From contig JASFXZ010000037.1 of the NCBI GenBank assembly GCA_032209605.1, positions 1,178,001 through 1,242,000 on the forward strand: a stretch of DNA of 64,000 nt, in the 5' to 3' direction. This document shows positions 46,569-57,711 of the stretch, piece by piece. The notes under the pieces are model-generated. The model had not been told where the DNA came from. It did no database searches and saw nothing but the letters and a program-made list of their open reading frames with translations. Within the stretch, counting starts at the first letter, position 1. Every line of letters starts with the position of its first letter. The DNA is from Mactromeris polynyma (taxonomy: Eukaryota; Mollusca; Bivalvia; Venerida; Mactridae). The position numbers and the translations under genes are program-made.

Positions 46569-49500
46569 GTAAGTCGAGAGACATTGGAAGGCAATGTGCT
46601 CCTCTGTACTGATTTCATGTCACACCAACCTTACTAGGTTATACAAAACATACACTACACAAAACTTTTAAGTGTGCAGATATAAATATGATCGTGTCTC
46701 GGTCCATATTAGCCTGATCATGTTCAAATTTTCAATTTAGGGTAGATACCTGGCATAATATTTTATTTCATGTGATAAGTCCACAGATTGAACAAATAAA
46801 ATCTATAAATAATATCATGCGAATAAAATTAGTACTGTAGCCCCCACTTAAAGATAATCCTTGTTGACTGGAAAGAGTCTAATAGCGCCTGTGCCCACCC
46901 TAACTCAATGCATCGTGTTATTTAAATCGATACATTCGACCCGAGAATCATGATCTACATGTAGCCAATATACAAAATTTCGTGTAGAAATGTTAATTAA
47001 TAAAATAGTTATTCTACATAAAAAGTGCACACTTATAAGTTTTAAGTGTATCGACACTTACCCTTCTATAGGCGCTATTGGTAAAGAACTACAGTCGAAT
47101 CTCGTTTATTCGAATACTTGGCATTATGGTCCCGATGAATCTTCTATGACAGGTCGAAATGAAAAGGGCTATTAGAAACTATGTAGTATTCGAAATAAAA
47201 CTTTTGACCGATGTGTTCGAATAAACGAGGTCCGACTGTATTTTGGAATACATTTGATAATAGTTTACATCGAGTATATATTGTGATAACTGAAACATTA
47301 TTTAAAGTTAAACAAGGAAAATGTTTAGAAGATGAAGCTCTGTCAATAACCTTAAAGTTTATAATAAAAAACTGTATTTTGTTCTTTATTCAACCTCAGT
47401 GTTAGGACAAGCTCAAAAGGGTGACAATGGTAGTCGTATTATTGAGGTTTTACTGTATTTTACTGTATCTGTATACTGTCTATACTTACGAACATTGTAG
47501 GTATTGTGAACTTCTCAAATGCAATAAATTAGTTACATAACAATAAACCAGTTTTCTCTATCTACCATCTCAGTATGCACCGTGTGGAATTGGAAATGAT
47601 AGACAACATATACAGTAAAACATCAATAATAAGACCACCCTCGGGACTTTTGGAAACTGGTCTTCTTATTGAGGTGGTCTTATGATTGAGGTTAAATAAA
47701 CAACAAAACATAAAAATAAAAAATGGACTTGAAAATTATATTCTCAATGTTGAGGTGTTCTTAAATTTAAGGTGGTCTGATTATTGAGGTGGTCTTTAAG
47801 TGAGGTTTTACAGTACCTCCTCTCCTGTATTGGGATTCAAAAGCTTAATACTTGCAACATCTGCTTGATTCATAATAAATTGGAAATTTCCTTGTTGTAA
47901 TACGATTTATTTATGTACTGGATACACCTTACATACCAGAAACTACACCACCAACAGTATCAAGAAATGCCACATATGAATTATCACTCATCATTGGCGG
48001 GACAGTTAGGGGTGCATTAGTACTTGCTGTTCTTGTCTTTCTCATTGTCGTTCTATGCCTCGGTAGAAGGCGTGACAATTCAGGTACGTGTATTCTAGTA
48101 ACCCTGATGAGATATGATGATATGATGATGATGATGATTTGAAACCGATGATGATGCTGAAGATACTGTTTATAATGATGATGTTATTGATGATGATGAT
48201 GACGATGATGATGACAGCGACTATCATGCTTCCGATGCTAAACATAATGATGACGATGGAAATAATTGCAACGACAACTTAAACGGCAAAAAGTAAAAAA
48301 GTCTTCTAAGGGACTAAGCTGATTCTCTGAGTTCACTAATACGAACGTATTTTTCTTCAAAATGACTTCTGCAAAGGTTTGGACTGGAGTGGACCCCTTC
48401 GCAGTGATTATGGTACCTTTGAATCGCCTCCATTACAAAGCATACATGATGATACTTTTCGGTGATTTTTTAATAAAAGTATAATTTTCGAAAGAAAAGT
48501 TTTACCATAAACACGGAAGTACAAAAATCTCGAACATATACTTGCTGACCCTAGAGCATTCCGATTAGAAACGGGATTGTTCACTCACATCAATAAACAA
48601 AATCAATTTAACATTTTATCTACCGATGTTTGTTTGATCTCAAAGATATATTATGCTCATTTTTTTTCATTGGTTTACCTAAACAAACATGCAAAATATA
48701 CGTTATCTAGATGAAACTTCAATACATATGCACTATCACAGAATACATGTATAATGTATTTCTCTGTATTTGTCGAAAAAGACGTTTTTATTATTATAAA
48801 ATTTAAAAAATATTTCCAGTATTTTAACAAGCGGTTGTTACTATACTAGTTTTGTCTGTTAGTAATATGAGTAAACAAGGTTGTTTTAAACTGTTATTTA
48901 TGACAATGGTTCTTATTAATGATGTTTTAATCTATGAAACAACAATCCTGGATGAATTCCATTAAAGAATTAGGTTCAGATGAGCCAGGTACATCTTTAA
49001 GCTTAAAGGTACATAATCTTATTTATGTGATAAAATATCCTTAGTTATAAATATGAGAAAATCAGTGGTAATTACTTTCATACAGTTGTACCCTACAACA
49101 CGGCATTGTCATTTTTCTTACAAGTATCACAAAACCACAAACATACAAGCGTCCTATACAGGTATTTCCTATCTTGACCTACGCGCCGAGTTACCGTCCA
49201 CATCGGAAATACCCGAATTGGACTCGTTTTTCGCAAATTCAGGACATTTTTAAGAAAAGTTACAATGGAATGTTTGAGAGTACGTCTGTATGAAGGCAAT
49301 ACAACTGTGCTACGGAATCCGGTTAGTGCAACAATGAAAGTCGTGTTATCGCACTGTCGTATTTCGTACCTGTAGCATGAAATGTCGTGGGTCGTAATGT
49401 GTGTCGCGTCAGAATGTCGTGTGTATTATTGTGTGTCGCGTCAGAACGTCGTGTGTCTTATCATGTGTCGCGTCAGAATGACCTGTGTCTTATCGTGTGT

Positions 49501-52500
49501 CGCGTCAGAATGTCATGTGTCTTATCGTGTGTCGCGTCAGAATGTCGTGTGTCTTATCGTGTGTCAAGTCAGAATGTCATGTGTCTTATCGTGTGTCAAG
49601 TAATATCATGTGTCTTATCGTGTGTCGTGTCAGAATGTCATGTGTCTTGTCGTGTGTCGCGTCAGAATGCCGTTTGTCTTATTGTGTGTCGCGTCAGAAT
49701 GTCGTGTGTTTTATCGTGTGTCACGTAAGAATGTCATGTGTCTTATCGTGTGTCGCGTACGAATGGCTTGTGTCTTATCGTGTGTCGCGTCCGAATGTCG
49801 TGTGTCTTATTGTGTGTCGCGTCAGAACGTCGTGTGTCTTATCGTGTGTCGCGTAAGAATGTCATGTGTCTTATCGTGTGTCGCGTCAGAATGGCATGTG
49901 TCTTATCGTGTGTTGTGTCAGAATGTCATGTGTCTTATCGTGTGTCGCGTCAGAATGTCATGTGTCTTATCGTGTGTCACGTCAGAATGTCGTGTGTCGC
50001 GTCAGAATGTCATGTGTCTTGTCGTGTGTTACGTCAGAATGTCATGTGTCTTATTTTGTGTCGCGTCAGAACGACGTGTGGTTATCGTTTGTCGCGTAAG
50101 AATGGCATGTGTCTTATCGTGTGTCGCGTCAGAATGTCATGTGTCTTATCGTGTGTCACGTCAGAATGTCATGTGTTTTATCGTGTGTCACGTCAGAATG
50201 TCATTTGTCTTATCGTGTGTCGCCTAAGAATGTCATGTGTCTTATCGTGTGTCTCGTCAGAATGTTGCGGTCCAAGCGCGACACCCGACATTCATTGTGG
50301 CATTAACCGGACTCTGTACTGTGTTAAGTTCTAAATGATTCATGTTTGATATTTCAGGTACCGCGAACCAGAATCATACAGAGACGGCAGATCGTATCGA
50401 CCATATAGGTGCTCTTGTACTAAGTCTTTTGTCAAAAAACGTATGAAATAGGCAGTTTACCCGTCCGATCAGATTGACTTGTACAGTCTATGATTACTTA
50501 TCTAAACTAAGAATTTCAAGTCCAAAATGTAACCGTTTATGTCATCAGATATGATTTAAATGCACTATAAACACCCAAACAATCATGTGACTTTCTTGTG
50601 CAAAGCTAAATAACATGTATTTTTTTATCTCAGCTTTTCGCAAGCAGTGTACATACCATTTACATTAATAACTTGCAAGTAATCAACTCCAACAAGGGAT
50701 GTTACTCACGTGCAGCTATTATGACAATTCATAAGTAGACTGTTATGCACCTTGCGATCGTAAGCTTCAATTTGACGTTTGAACTTATTAAGTCAATTAA
50801 TCCGTGAAAAAGTTCGTAATAGCTTGATTTGAACATATTTCGATGAATAGCCGGTCGGGTTCGGTCAGTAGGTAGAGCCATCGATTGCCAATCCGATGGT
50901 CACAAGTTCGAATAGTGTCAAATATTGTGTCAGGTATTTGTGTAAAATATCATGTCTGGTCTTTGTGTAAAATATCATGTCTGGTCTTTGTGTAAAATAT
51001 CATGTCTGGTCTTTGTGTAAAATATCATGTCTGGTCTATGTGTAAAATATCATGTCTGGTCTTTGTGTAAAATATCATGTCTTGTCTATGTGTAAAATAT
51101 CATGTCTGGTCTTTGTGTAAAATATCATGTCTGGTCTATGTGTAAAATATTATGTCAGGTATTTGTGTAAAATATCATGTCTGGTCTATGTGTAAAATAT
51201 TATGTCAGGTATTTGTGTAAAATATCATGTCTGGTCTATGTGTAAAATATCATGTCTGGTCTTTGTGTAAAATATCATGTCTGGTCTATGTGTAAAATAT
51301 CATGTCTGGTCTTTGTGTAAAATATCATGTCTGGTCTATGTGTAAAATATCATGTCTGGTCTTTGTGTAAAATATCATGTCTGGTATTTGTGTAAAATAT
51401 CATGTCTGGTCTTTGTGTAAAATATCATATCTGGTCTATGTGTAAAATATCATGTCAGGTATTTGTGTAAAATATCATGTCTGGTCTATGTGTAAAATAT
51501 CATGTCTGGTCTTTGTGTAAAATATCATGTCTGGTCTATGTGTAAAATATCATGTCTGGTCTTTGTGTAAAATATCATGTCTGGTCTATGTGTAAAATAT
51601 CATGTCTGGTCTTTGTGTAAAATATCATGTCTGGTATTTGTGTAAAATATCATGTCTGGTCTTTGTGTAAAATATCATATCTGGTCTATGTGTAAAATAT
51701 CATGTCTGGTCTATGTGTAAAATATCATGTCTGGTCTTTGTGTAAAATATCATGTCTGGTCTATGTGTAAAATATCATATCTGGTATATGTGTAAAATAT
51801 CATGCCTGGTCTATGTATCGCATGCATGTTTCTATTCTTACTCGTTCATTTTCAGTTTATCGGGGAAGCGAGCGATGGATGATCATATACCTATGTACAA
51901 TATGCATTCCCATCTGCCGATGTCGACACTTTATCAACATCAGACATCACCCCCGGAATATATGCCACACACTTATATTGATGACAGGGTAATGCCTTTA
52001 AAACACTGGGCGACTATTTGTCAACTCTCAATATTACATCAGTCTGTAGATTACAAATCTATTCATCTAATGGATGATAAGTTGAAGCACAGTTAGGCCT
52101 TAGACGTGTGTTGTCAGTGGTGGTTTGACTGAACAATGTATATCTAAAGTGTTCGTTCTCCAATTTTGCTCATTTTGTGAAGTTGTTAAAATGTGTGAAA
52201 CCTTAGTACTGTTGTCAGTAACCGCGTATGGGCGAAGCCTACAGCCACAACAATGAGCGCATTTGAGTCGTGATACATAAGTAACAGGATATAAACATCG
52301 GTCAAAAAATTTTCTTAGCTGTTTTGAATGTAATAACGCATGTACGAGTTTCTAACAAGAAACTAGGTTTGAAAACATGTGAAACTATCATTAAAATAAA
52401 TCACATACGAAGATGAATGCGATATGGGTTTAAATGTATCTGTTAAAGTAGATCCGTCTTTAATGACATTTTATATTGATGTTCACTCTCAATTTCTAGA

Positions 52501-53799
52501 TCCTGACAATACTAGGCTTATACAGTACCCCCCCTCCCCCCCCCCCACACACTAAAATACTACCTCAATAGTAAGACCACCTCGATATTAACAACACAGT
52601 TTTCAAATCCATTTTCACTGTTTTGCTCTAAGACCGCCTTAATAATAAGACAAATTTCAAGGATCACAACGTTGGTCTTATTATTGAGGTTTTACTGTAG
52701 TTTGAAAGGGAAGGGAAATATTTTCACATCATACCCTGCAGGCAGAACGAAAACCTGAACTGTTCACACTCTCAGGATACACTTCTTTGTTGCGTGATTT
52801 AAATTAATTATTGTCGAGTTCAGCGTTCTCCTACTATATTATTGAATTTCATGTTCTAAGTTTATAATTTCATTGGTCAGCATTTCTCTATATAAGTACG
52901 GAAATGTGTTTCGATTAGCTAAAATAAGTATATTACATCTTTCTGTGAAAACTTGCACAGCAAGTCAAATGTAATTTCTCTACAAGAAACATATATCCAT
53001 TGTTAACGTGTGAACAGAGTTGTATAACATGGAGACAATCTGACTAACATGAGGTTTTGCCGAGTATATCGAGTACTTAAATACGTTCAGTAAAAATCTT
53101 GTACATTTCGTGAATTCAAGTAACTTAATAATGGTTTATTTGTATTATTGTTACTTACAGGTTCCTAACCACGACTTGTGTCACAACTGCAGACATTTCA
53201 CGAGCCAGCTCCACCAAGAAGAGAAACCTGTTCGACCATCGGGTTCTGCTAATGATGTCCGAGAGGTTGTTGTTCGTAGAGATATAATCCGAGAACAAGA
53301 CGACGATGACCGATACATGTGAGTAGAAAGTGATTTCATTCTTTTCCACATTTTTATTCAGCTTAGTTTAGGCCATACTGATTTTTTTATTTTTGTTAAG
53401 CGTCAACCTTGCTTCGCAAAACCTAGCTACCTATTCAAAAAACACTAAGTTGTATCATTTCACATGTTTTACTGACGTAAACATGACAACATATAATTAA
53501 ACAACTTGTTTCTTTATAAAACGTTAGACGTCTAACAGAAACACCGTATAGTTTTCACTCACTATTTTCAAACATGCAATTTAACGAAAGATTTACAAAA
53601 ACATACATAATACGACACAACGGTTACTTCCTTTAGCGATGTTTTGGCTCAAAGAGCTAAAAACCAAGGCGCACACGGATGTTTAACAAAAATATAAAAC
53701 GACTTGGCCTTATTTTAGATCTTAACACTTAGATACAATTTTAACAGTCGTCAAATGACTTCTTACTGTTAGTTATTTTACAGAGGAGGCCAAAAATGA
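46368..53799 (+). CDS. Sushi (CCP)-domain single-pass membrane protein, 3' part
   Basis: Plus-strand exons: 46368-46568 (sushi/CCP domain), 47940-48083 (transmembrane helix), probably 50358-50408, 51856-51988, 53161-53318 and a terminal exon from 53784. The CCP exon ends in one base that completes a Glu codon in the next exon (YCS|ETTPPT). The TM exon has a short Thr/Pro stalk, then LIIGGTVRGALVLAVLVFLI and a basic stop-transfer CLGRRR. The predicted protein is therefore type I, with the CCP outside and a cytoplasmic tail rich in Met, His and Pro. The tail contains HDLCHNCRHF and a charged end. Phases agree at CCP-TM, TM-50358 and 51856-53161-53784, but not from 50408 to 51856, so a small exon is missing or a boundary is wrong. 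The N-terminal exons were not found. The CCP exon is damaged. An immune or adhesion receptor is a reasonable guess from architecture only. Confidence 0.6.
47090..47241. mobile_element. Pogo/Tigger-like MITE, copy 2
   Basis: TACAGTCGAATCTCGTTTATTC to GAATAAACGAGGTCCGACTGTA (both quoted in part in the family description). Same family as 30004 and 53911. Lies in an intron of the sushi/TM gene. The flank to about 47300 (TGAAACATTATTTAA) is shared with the copy at 53911. Confidence 0.85.
47429..47457. repeat. Solo MITE end
   Basis: GTCGTATTATTGAGGTTTTA then CTGTA: an isolated terminal repeat of the AGTAAAACCTC family. Confidence 0.6.
47611..47815. mobile_element. MITE, complete AGTAAAACCTC family copy
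   Basis: Starts TACAGTAAAACATCAATAAT and ends GTGAGGTTTTACAGTA. Multiple internal GAGGTGGTCTT motifs. It is flanked by TA and is the clearest full copy of the family in the window. Confidence 0.85.
47940..48083 (+). CDS. Transmembrane exon
   Basis: Acceptor ATACCAG, donor GTACGT, 144 nt. Encodes ETTPPTVSRNATYELS (with an N-glycosylation site NAT), a hydrophobic helix LIIGGTVRGALVLAVLVFLI-VVLCL, and the basic anchor GRRRDNS. Phase 1 at the 3' end joins to 50358. Confidence 0.75.
48107..48262. repeat. (GAT)n microsatellite
   Basis: Impure GATGATGAT repeat directly after the donor of the transmembrane exon. Confidence 0.9.
48263..49150. other. Intron sequence, nothing recognised
   Basis: AT-rich intron of the sushi/TM gene. 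Confidence 0.5.
49162..49253 (+). CDS. Possible alternative last exon
   Basis: A CAG just before 49162 could be an acceptor in the phase left by the transmembrane exon. The frame then reads ISYLDLRAELPSTSEIPELD and SFFANSGHF and stops at TAA. The composition is protein-like, with a Tyr-containing YLDL motif. Its pyrimidine tract is weak and no AATAAA follows closely. Confidence 0.25.
49383..50268. repeat. 32-bp minisatellite
   Basis: About 28 copies of a 32-bp unit GTGTCTTATCGTGTGTCGCG + TCAGAATGTCAT with point and small indel variants. It is open in all plus frames, producing spurious Cys/Val/Arg-rich ORFs. Lies in an intron of the sushi/TM gene about 90 bp before the 50358 exon. Confidence 0.95.
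50358..50408 (+). CDS. Small cytoplasmic-tail exon (probable)
   Basis: Acceptor ATATTTCAG; reads GTANQNHTETADRIDHI and then a GT at 50409. The 5' phase fits the TM exon. The 3' phase does not fit the next recognised exon, so its end is uncertain. Confidence 0.45.
   Translation, partial: VPRTRIIQRRQIVSTI
50855..50920 (+). repeat. tRNA-like SINE head (Gly-GCC-like)
   Basis: A box GGTCAGTAGGTAGAGCC, anticodon-like hairpin CATCGATTGCCAATCCGATG and B-box-like CACAAGTTCGAATAG. The acceptor stem is absent, so it is a decayed SINE or tRNA pseudogene. It adjoins the minisatellite at 50.93 kb. Confidence 0.6.
50925..51815. repeat. 25-bp minisatellite
   Basis: About 35 copies of CATGTCTGGTCTTTGTGTAA + AATAT. 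The variants CTATG and CTTTG alternate nearly every other unit, giving a 50-bp higher-order period. It ends 40 bp before the acceptor of the 51856 exon. Confidence 0.96.
51856..51988 (+). CDS. Cytoplasmic-tail exon
   Basis: Acceptor TTCATTTTCAG, donor GTAATG. Reads LSGKRAMDDHIPMYNMHSHL, then PMSTLYQHQTSPPEYMPHTY and IDDR at phase 0. Tyrosines in MYNM and PEYMP could be phosphorylation sites. The other open frame gives a less protein-like sequence. Confidence 0.55.
51989..53160. other. Intron of the sushi/TM gene with one MITE
   Basis: Contains a poly-C tract near 52530 and the MITE at 52555. No other coding segment was recognised. Confidence 0.5.
52555..52700. mobile_element. MITE, AGTAAAACCTC family, inverted copy
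   Basis: Runs from TACTACCTCAATAGTAAGAC to TTATTGAGGTTTTACTGTAG, with inverted ends as in the 47.6-kb copy. Confidence 0.75.
53161..53318 (+). CDS. Cytoplasmic-tail exon (HDLCHNCRHF)
   Basis: Acceptor TTACTTACAG. Reads VPNHDLCHNCRHFTSQLHQE, then SGSANDVREVVVRRDIIREQ and an acidic DDDDRY. A strong donor GTGAGT overlaps the last Met codon. Without splicing the frame would stop at once (ATG TGA). Confidence 0.6.
53319..53783. other. Last intron of the sushi/TM gene
   Basis: AT-rich. It contains a 14-bp perfect palindrome GTTAGACGTCTAAC near 53523. Nothing else was recognised. Confidence 0.5.
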
Positions 53800-53822
53800 G
53801 ACGGGTACCTTTGGAGCAGCAT
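53784..53822 (+). CDS. Terminal exon (stop at 53797-53799)
   Basis: Acceptor TATTTTACAG. Joined to the previous exon it adds IGGQK and a TGA. The exon ends at another donor (GTAAGT at 53823), so the 3' UTR is probably spliced, or this small exon is alternative. Confidence 0.4.
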
Positions 53823-53910
53823 GTAAGTACGAGTATACAAACAATGGTGCATGAGCTCCTTATAGAGTCCTGCAATTGTTCGGTCCCTAAAAAAATACAG
53901 TTATAAGATA

Positions 53911-54078
53911 AACAGTCGAACCTCGTTCATTCGAATTCATCGCGGCCGAAATTTTATTTCGAATAATACTTGGTTTCGAATGACCCTAATCAATTTGACA
54001 TACCTAAGAAGTTACATCGGGACCTATTTTTTTTTTCGGATGATAGAAGGTTGACGAATGAACGAGGTCCGACTGTAT
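53911..54078. mobile_element. Pogo/Tigger-like MITE, copy 3
   Basis: AACAGTCGAACCTCGTTCAT at the left and GAACGAGGTCCGACTGTA at the right. Same family as 30004 and 47090. Confidence 0.85.
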
Positions 54079-54304
54079 TTTATATGAATATTGCCTTAGT
54101 ATGATACATTGTATGCTGCGTAGGACTAGAATTTAAATATTTGGTGATTGAAACATTATTTAATTTAATTCCTTCACCAGAGACTTCTAAAGTGGTGACA
54201 CTCACTAAAGTAGGAACGAGTTTCAAATAGTTCAGAATACCTCTTTATGAGGGAGTCATAATTTGGCCAACGAAATAATACCAGGGGCCTTATAAGACTG
54301 AAAC

Positions 54305-55470
54305 TCAGAAGTATACTTTAAATTTGCACAAGTTAAATTTACGTATGTTTTTGTAAATCTTTGTTAACGTGCATTGTTGAAAATAGTGAGTGAAAACTAG
54401 AAGACGTTGAAGACCAACCGGGGTATCCGCTAGCATGGCAAGGTCGTCCGCGAAGACTAAAGAGTTTATTACCATTGTATCCGGGAAAAGTTGGATTCCA
54501 TTATAATTTGGTGGCTGTATAAGCGTTATAAAGTCATTTATGAATAGTATGAATAGTATGGGAGAAGCCACACAGCCCTGTTTTAAACCTAGTGGACAAG
54601 TAAAGCTGTCTGAGACTTCTCCTCTTGAAGAATATACTCGGGCTTTTACAGATTTGTACATCGCCGTAATGGCAGTATATAACCTTCCAGAAATACCGTT
54701 ATCTAGCAATATATTAAAAAGACGCACTCTATCAACTGAATCAAAAGCTTTTTGGAAATCCACGTATGCAACATATAGTTTTTTCCCCTTCAGAGATAGC
54801 TGTCTTTGGACAATAGCATACAAAACAAAGGCATTATCCGTAGTTCGATATCCTTCTCTGAAACCGGCCTGGGACTCGGAGATCTTGTTATACATATTCA
54901 CATAAAAAGTTAAGCGATTGCACAGAACACTGGTATATATTTTGCCAAGTACATTTAGCAACGAGATGCCTCTGTAATTATCCGTTGAGTTGGAATCACC
55001 CTTTTTAAATAGTGGAATGATTATTGCTTCACACCATAGATCCGGATATACTTCCGTAATAAATATTCTGTTAAAAAGTTTATTTAATAATGGGAGTATA
55101 TGCTGTAAGCTATAAATGAAACATTCGGGTACCAATCCGTCATTCCCGCCACTTTTACCTGTTTTAAGGGATTTTATGGCACTGATAATTTCGTCATCAC
55201 AAATTAGTTCGTTTAAGATTCTGTCAGTTATATCACTGTAGTCTATTTCCACAGCCTCTGGAAAAATATTATCCAACGTACATGTGCCGTTAAATATATT
55301 TTCAAAGTGTGTTTTCCATTCTTCAATAGATATATTATTTTAAAATCGTTGTTTGGTATATAGTCTTGTGAATTTTTGCCAAAATGATTTAGCGTCATTA
55401 CAATATATAATGATACAAGCATCAGATTTACAGGATAGCAACTACCTGGCATGCACTTTAACATAAGATC
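54305..55470 (-). pseudogene. LINE reverse transcriptase
   Basis: The open part (54305-55276) shows fingers and palm motifs KTGKSGGNDGLVPECF, IIPLFKKGDSNSTDNYRGIS, YVDFQKAFDSVDR, PLGLKQGCVASPILF and the catalytic FADDLAML. Upstream, in another frame, 55300-55450 continues the linker (NDAKSFWQKFTRLYTKQRF). Homology stops shortly after FADD, so the thumb region is missing or scrambled. Confidence 0.88.
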
Positions 55471-56054
55471 AAGGGCCACTTGAAATTATGTCATTTTCAA
55501 GATGGCCGCCACAAAAACAAAATGGCCGCTATTTTTATATACTTTTCTATAATTTATTTGAGGTAAGCATGTAATACATTAAAACGATAGTATTTTTTTA
55601 TTTATACACTTTTCTCTCACTTAAGAACAGAATACCAGTTTGTAGTATGCTTGTTATTTTAATTTGAAATTAATTTTGTATGACTACGCTCAAGGGCGTA
55701 GACATCTCAACCCTTAGTTTTTTTTAACTTTTCGAACATTGGTTAAATCTGAAGCAGACCAACCAATATAAGTTTTATATTCATAACATTCAGATTACAT
55801 TCAATGCAATATATCAGCATCATTAGAAAATGTGTCTTACAAACAATGAGGGGACAAAAAAATAGGGCAGCGTGAGCAGTTGCACAGTAAAGTGCAATGT
55901 TTTCTAATACGAGTAATGCAAACCTTAAGGAATTACCACTGTTGATTTACTAAATATACCCATAAAACTATACTCATAGGAAATGTTCTAACCGAAGCAA
56001 AAATATGCATATGTTGCATTTAGTCATCTTTTTGACAGTTAGTCCAATTAGGGA

Positions 56055-56634
56055 TCCTCACATTGTTCTGCTTGTTCTGGTGGCAGTAGTTGCATGGTAA
56101 CAGTTGCTTGACCCCAGACATGACCTGCTTGAAAAATTGCTCGTTTGATGTGTTGTTTCAGAGCACCTTTTGTTGGTGGAATCGCATTCTACGCTCTTTG
56201 TTTCCGGGCAAACAAATCAAGTCGAGCTTCATCCACCTTGCATGTCGTGTTTGACCGATCATACAAAATAACTACAAATTGTTCTAATGTCTCCATTTCC
56301 GACTCAGTTATGGTGTGTTTTGCAGCACTGAGACTGCGAAAGACTTCTGTAGCTGTTTCACACACATTCCATGCCTGCCATGCAGATTTTTTTCCCTTAC
56401 CGACAAATGCAGAAACAGTGTCGCAACCGGTAAAAGCATGAAAAATGGCAATGCCTTTGAACGGGGACCAAGTGATCTACAAACATCATGAATCGGAATA
56501 AATCTAAAGTTCTTACCTTTTCCAAAAGCTAGCCACAAAGCATCAATATTCAAATCAGGGTACACTGCTAAAGCAAGAACGACAACGTCAGTGTCGGAAC
56601 TAAGATAAATAATCTCGAAAAAGATGACAATCAC
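56055..56634 (-). pseudogene. XPG/PIN-like nuclease domain, C-terminal part
   Basis: The open piece reads SDTDVVVLALAVYPDLN, LWLAFGKGKNFRFIPIHDVC and LGPRSKALPFF. After a frameshift at about 56455 it continues HAFTGCDTVSAFVGKGKKSA, and one further in-frame TAG occurs near 56206. The Asp pair in SDTDV, the GCD motif and the following Gly/Lys-rich hairpin resemble the catalytic and helix-hairpin-helix parts of XPG/FEN1 nucleases. That assignment is an inference from motif order. Confidence 0.6.
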
Positions 56635-56760
56635 CCTTTAAGCTGTCAATTTTACGTTTTGCTGAGCATGGTTCAGATTTTGATTTTCGACTGAACAGTG
56701 CAAGTTTGTTTTTTGCAAGTGGCTCATTAAAAGATGGTTTCTGTGAATCCATCATGCCCT

Positions 56761-57253
56761 TTATAAAAAAAATTCATATTGTTTAAGGCCGATGCGAACA
56801 AGCTGGTCCATGGTTTCCTTTACACTACATTCTGCTACCTCTCTAGTATCGAGGGCAAACAGGTCAGTTGTGTGTCCAGGGTTCAAAAAATGTGTTGCCT
56901 CCTTGATTTTTGTCCATTGAATGTTTAATAGTGGCAACAAAATGCGCAAACTCGTGCAGGAGAGGCATTAGTGATGTAACACTGACATGAACAGTTGGGC
57001 CTCTGTTTCGAGAAGCATGATAAACTGACCAATATACTACCTCATCATTAACAACATCTGCAGTTAGATTTACATGTCTCAGCCATTCAAATTCAGCGGT
57101 GATATTCTGATACATATATGAATGATCAGCAAGCATTTTTGGCGTTTCAAGCACTGGCGGTTCTGGTTTAGCTTTCAAGTATGCAGGTCTCACATTTGTA
57201 TACGACTCGGGAAGAGGCGATATCTTTTTTGATTTGGGCTTATCTCCTAGCAA
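56761..57253 (-). pseudogene. Same family, middle part, with frameshift and probable deletion
   Basis: Reads KISPLPESYTNVRPAYLKAK to LMPLLHEFAHFVATIKHSMD, then after a frame change THFLNPGHTTDLFALDTREV and VKETMDQLVRIGLKQYEFF. In family members I recall, a long segment separates NPG-x-T from FALDTR, so this copy seems internally deleted. Confidence 0.6.
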
Positions 57254-57711
57254 TAAAGGGGCTCGATCTTCACCACGCGAGTCATCGCTTGGATGCTGGA
57301 ACGTGAAATGCCAGTCCCGTGGAAGGATGACATGGCAGTTGTAGCAGATGGATTATGATCTACGTTATCCACTGCAGATGTAGTAAATATCCCCTTACAC
57401 ATTATAGGTGGGCAAACAACGCCTTCATCAAGATACCGTTGGACAACTGCTTCTCCCATCTGAGTTGATATTTCGAGGACTCTGTCATATGAAATACAAA
57501 TTCCATACTGGAACAACGTGTCTATCAGTTGTCGCTTTCTTGTCTTTGCAAACAGAAGGAGTTCAACGTAAACGGCAAATGGAGTCTCACGATCAGATGA
57601 ATGTCTTTGATATGAACCAGATTCATTTGGTGCTTTTCTCTCAGCATGATATTTTGTCAAGTCCGAATTCGCTTTCTGTTCATTCAGTACTGCTCTCTCC
57701 TTGTTATACAA
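57247..57711 (-). pseudogene. Same family, N-terminal part
   Basis: Open piece: RETPFAVYVELLLFAKTRKR, QYGICISYDRVLEISTQMGE, VCPPIMCKGIFTTSAVDNVD, then HNPSATTAMSSFHGTGIS. After that the frame is lost. The function of this region is unknown to me. Confidence 0.7.

Noticed and set aside
49383..50268. Several Cys/Val/Arg-rich ORFs on the plus strand
   Set aside because: All plus frames of the 32-bp unit are open. They are products of the repeat.
54540..54905. Plus-strand ORF opposite the LINE RT
   Set aside because: Antisense shadow of the reverse transcriptase frame.
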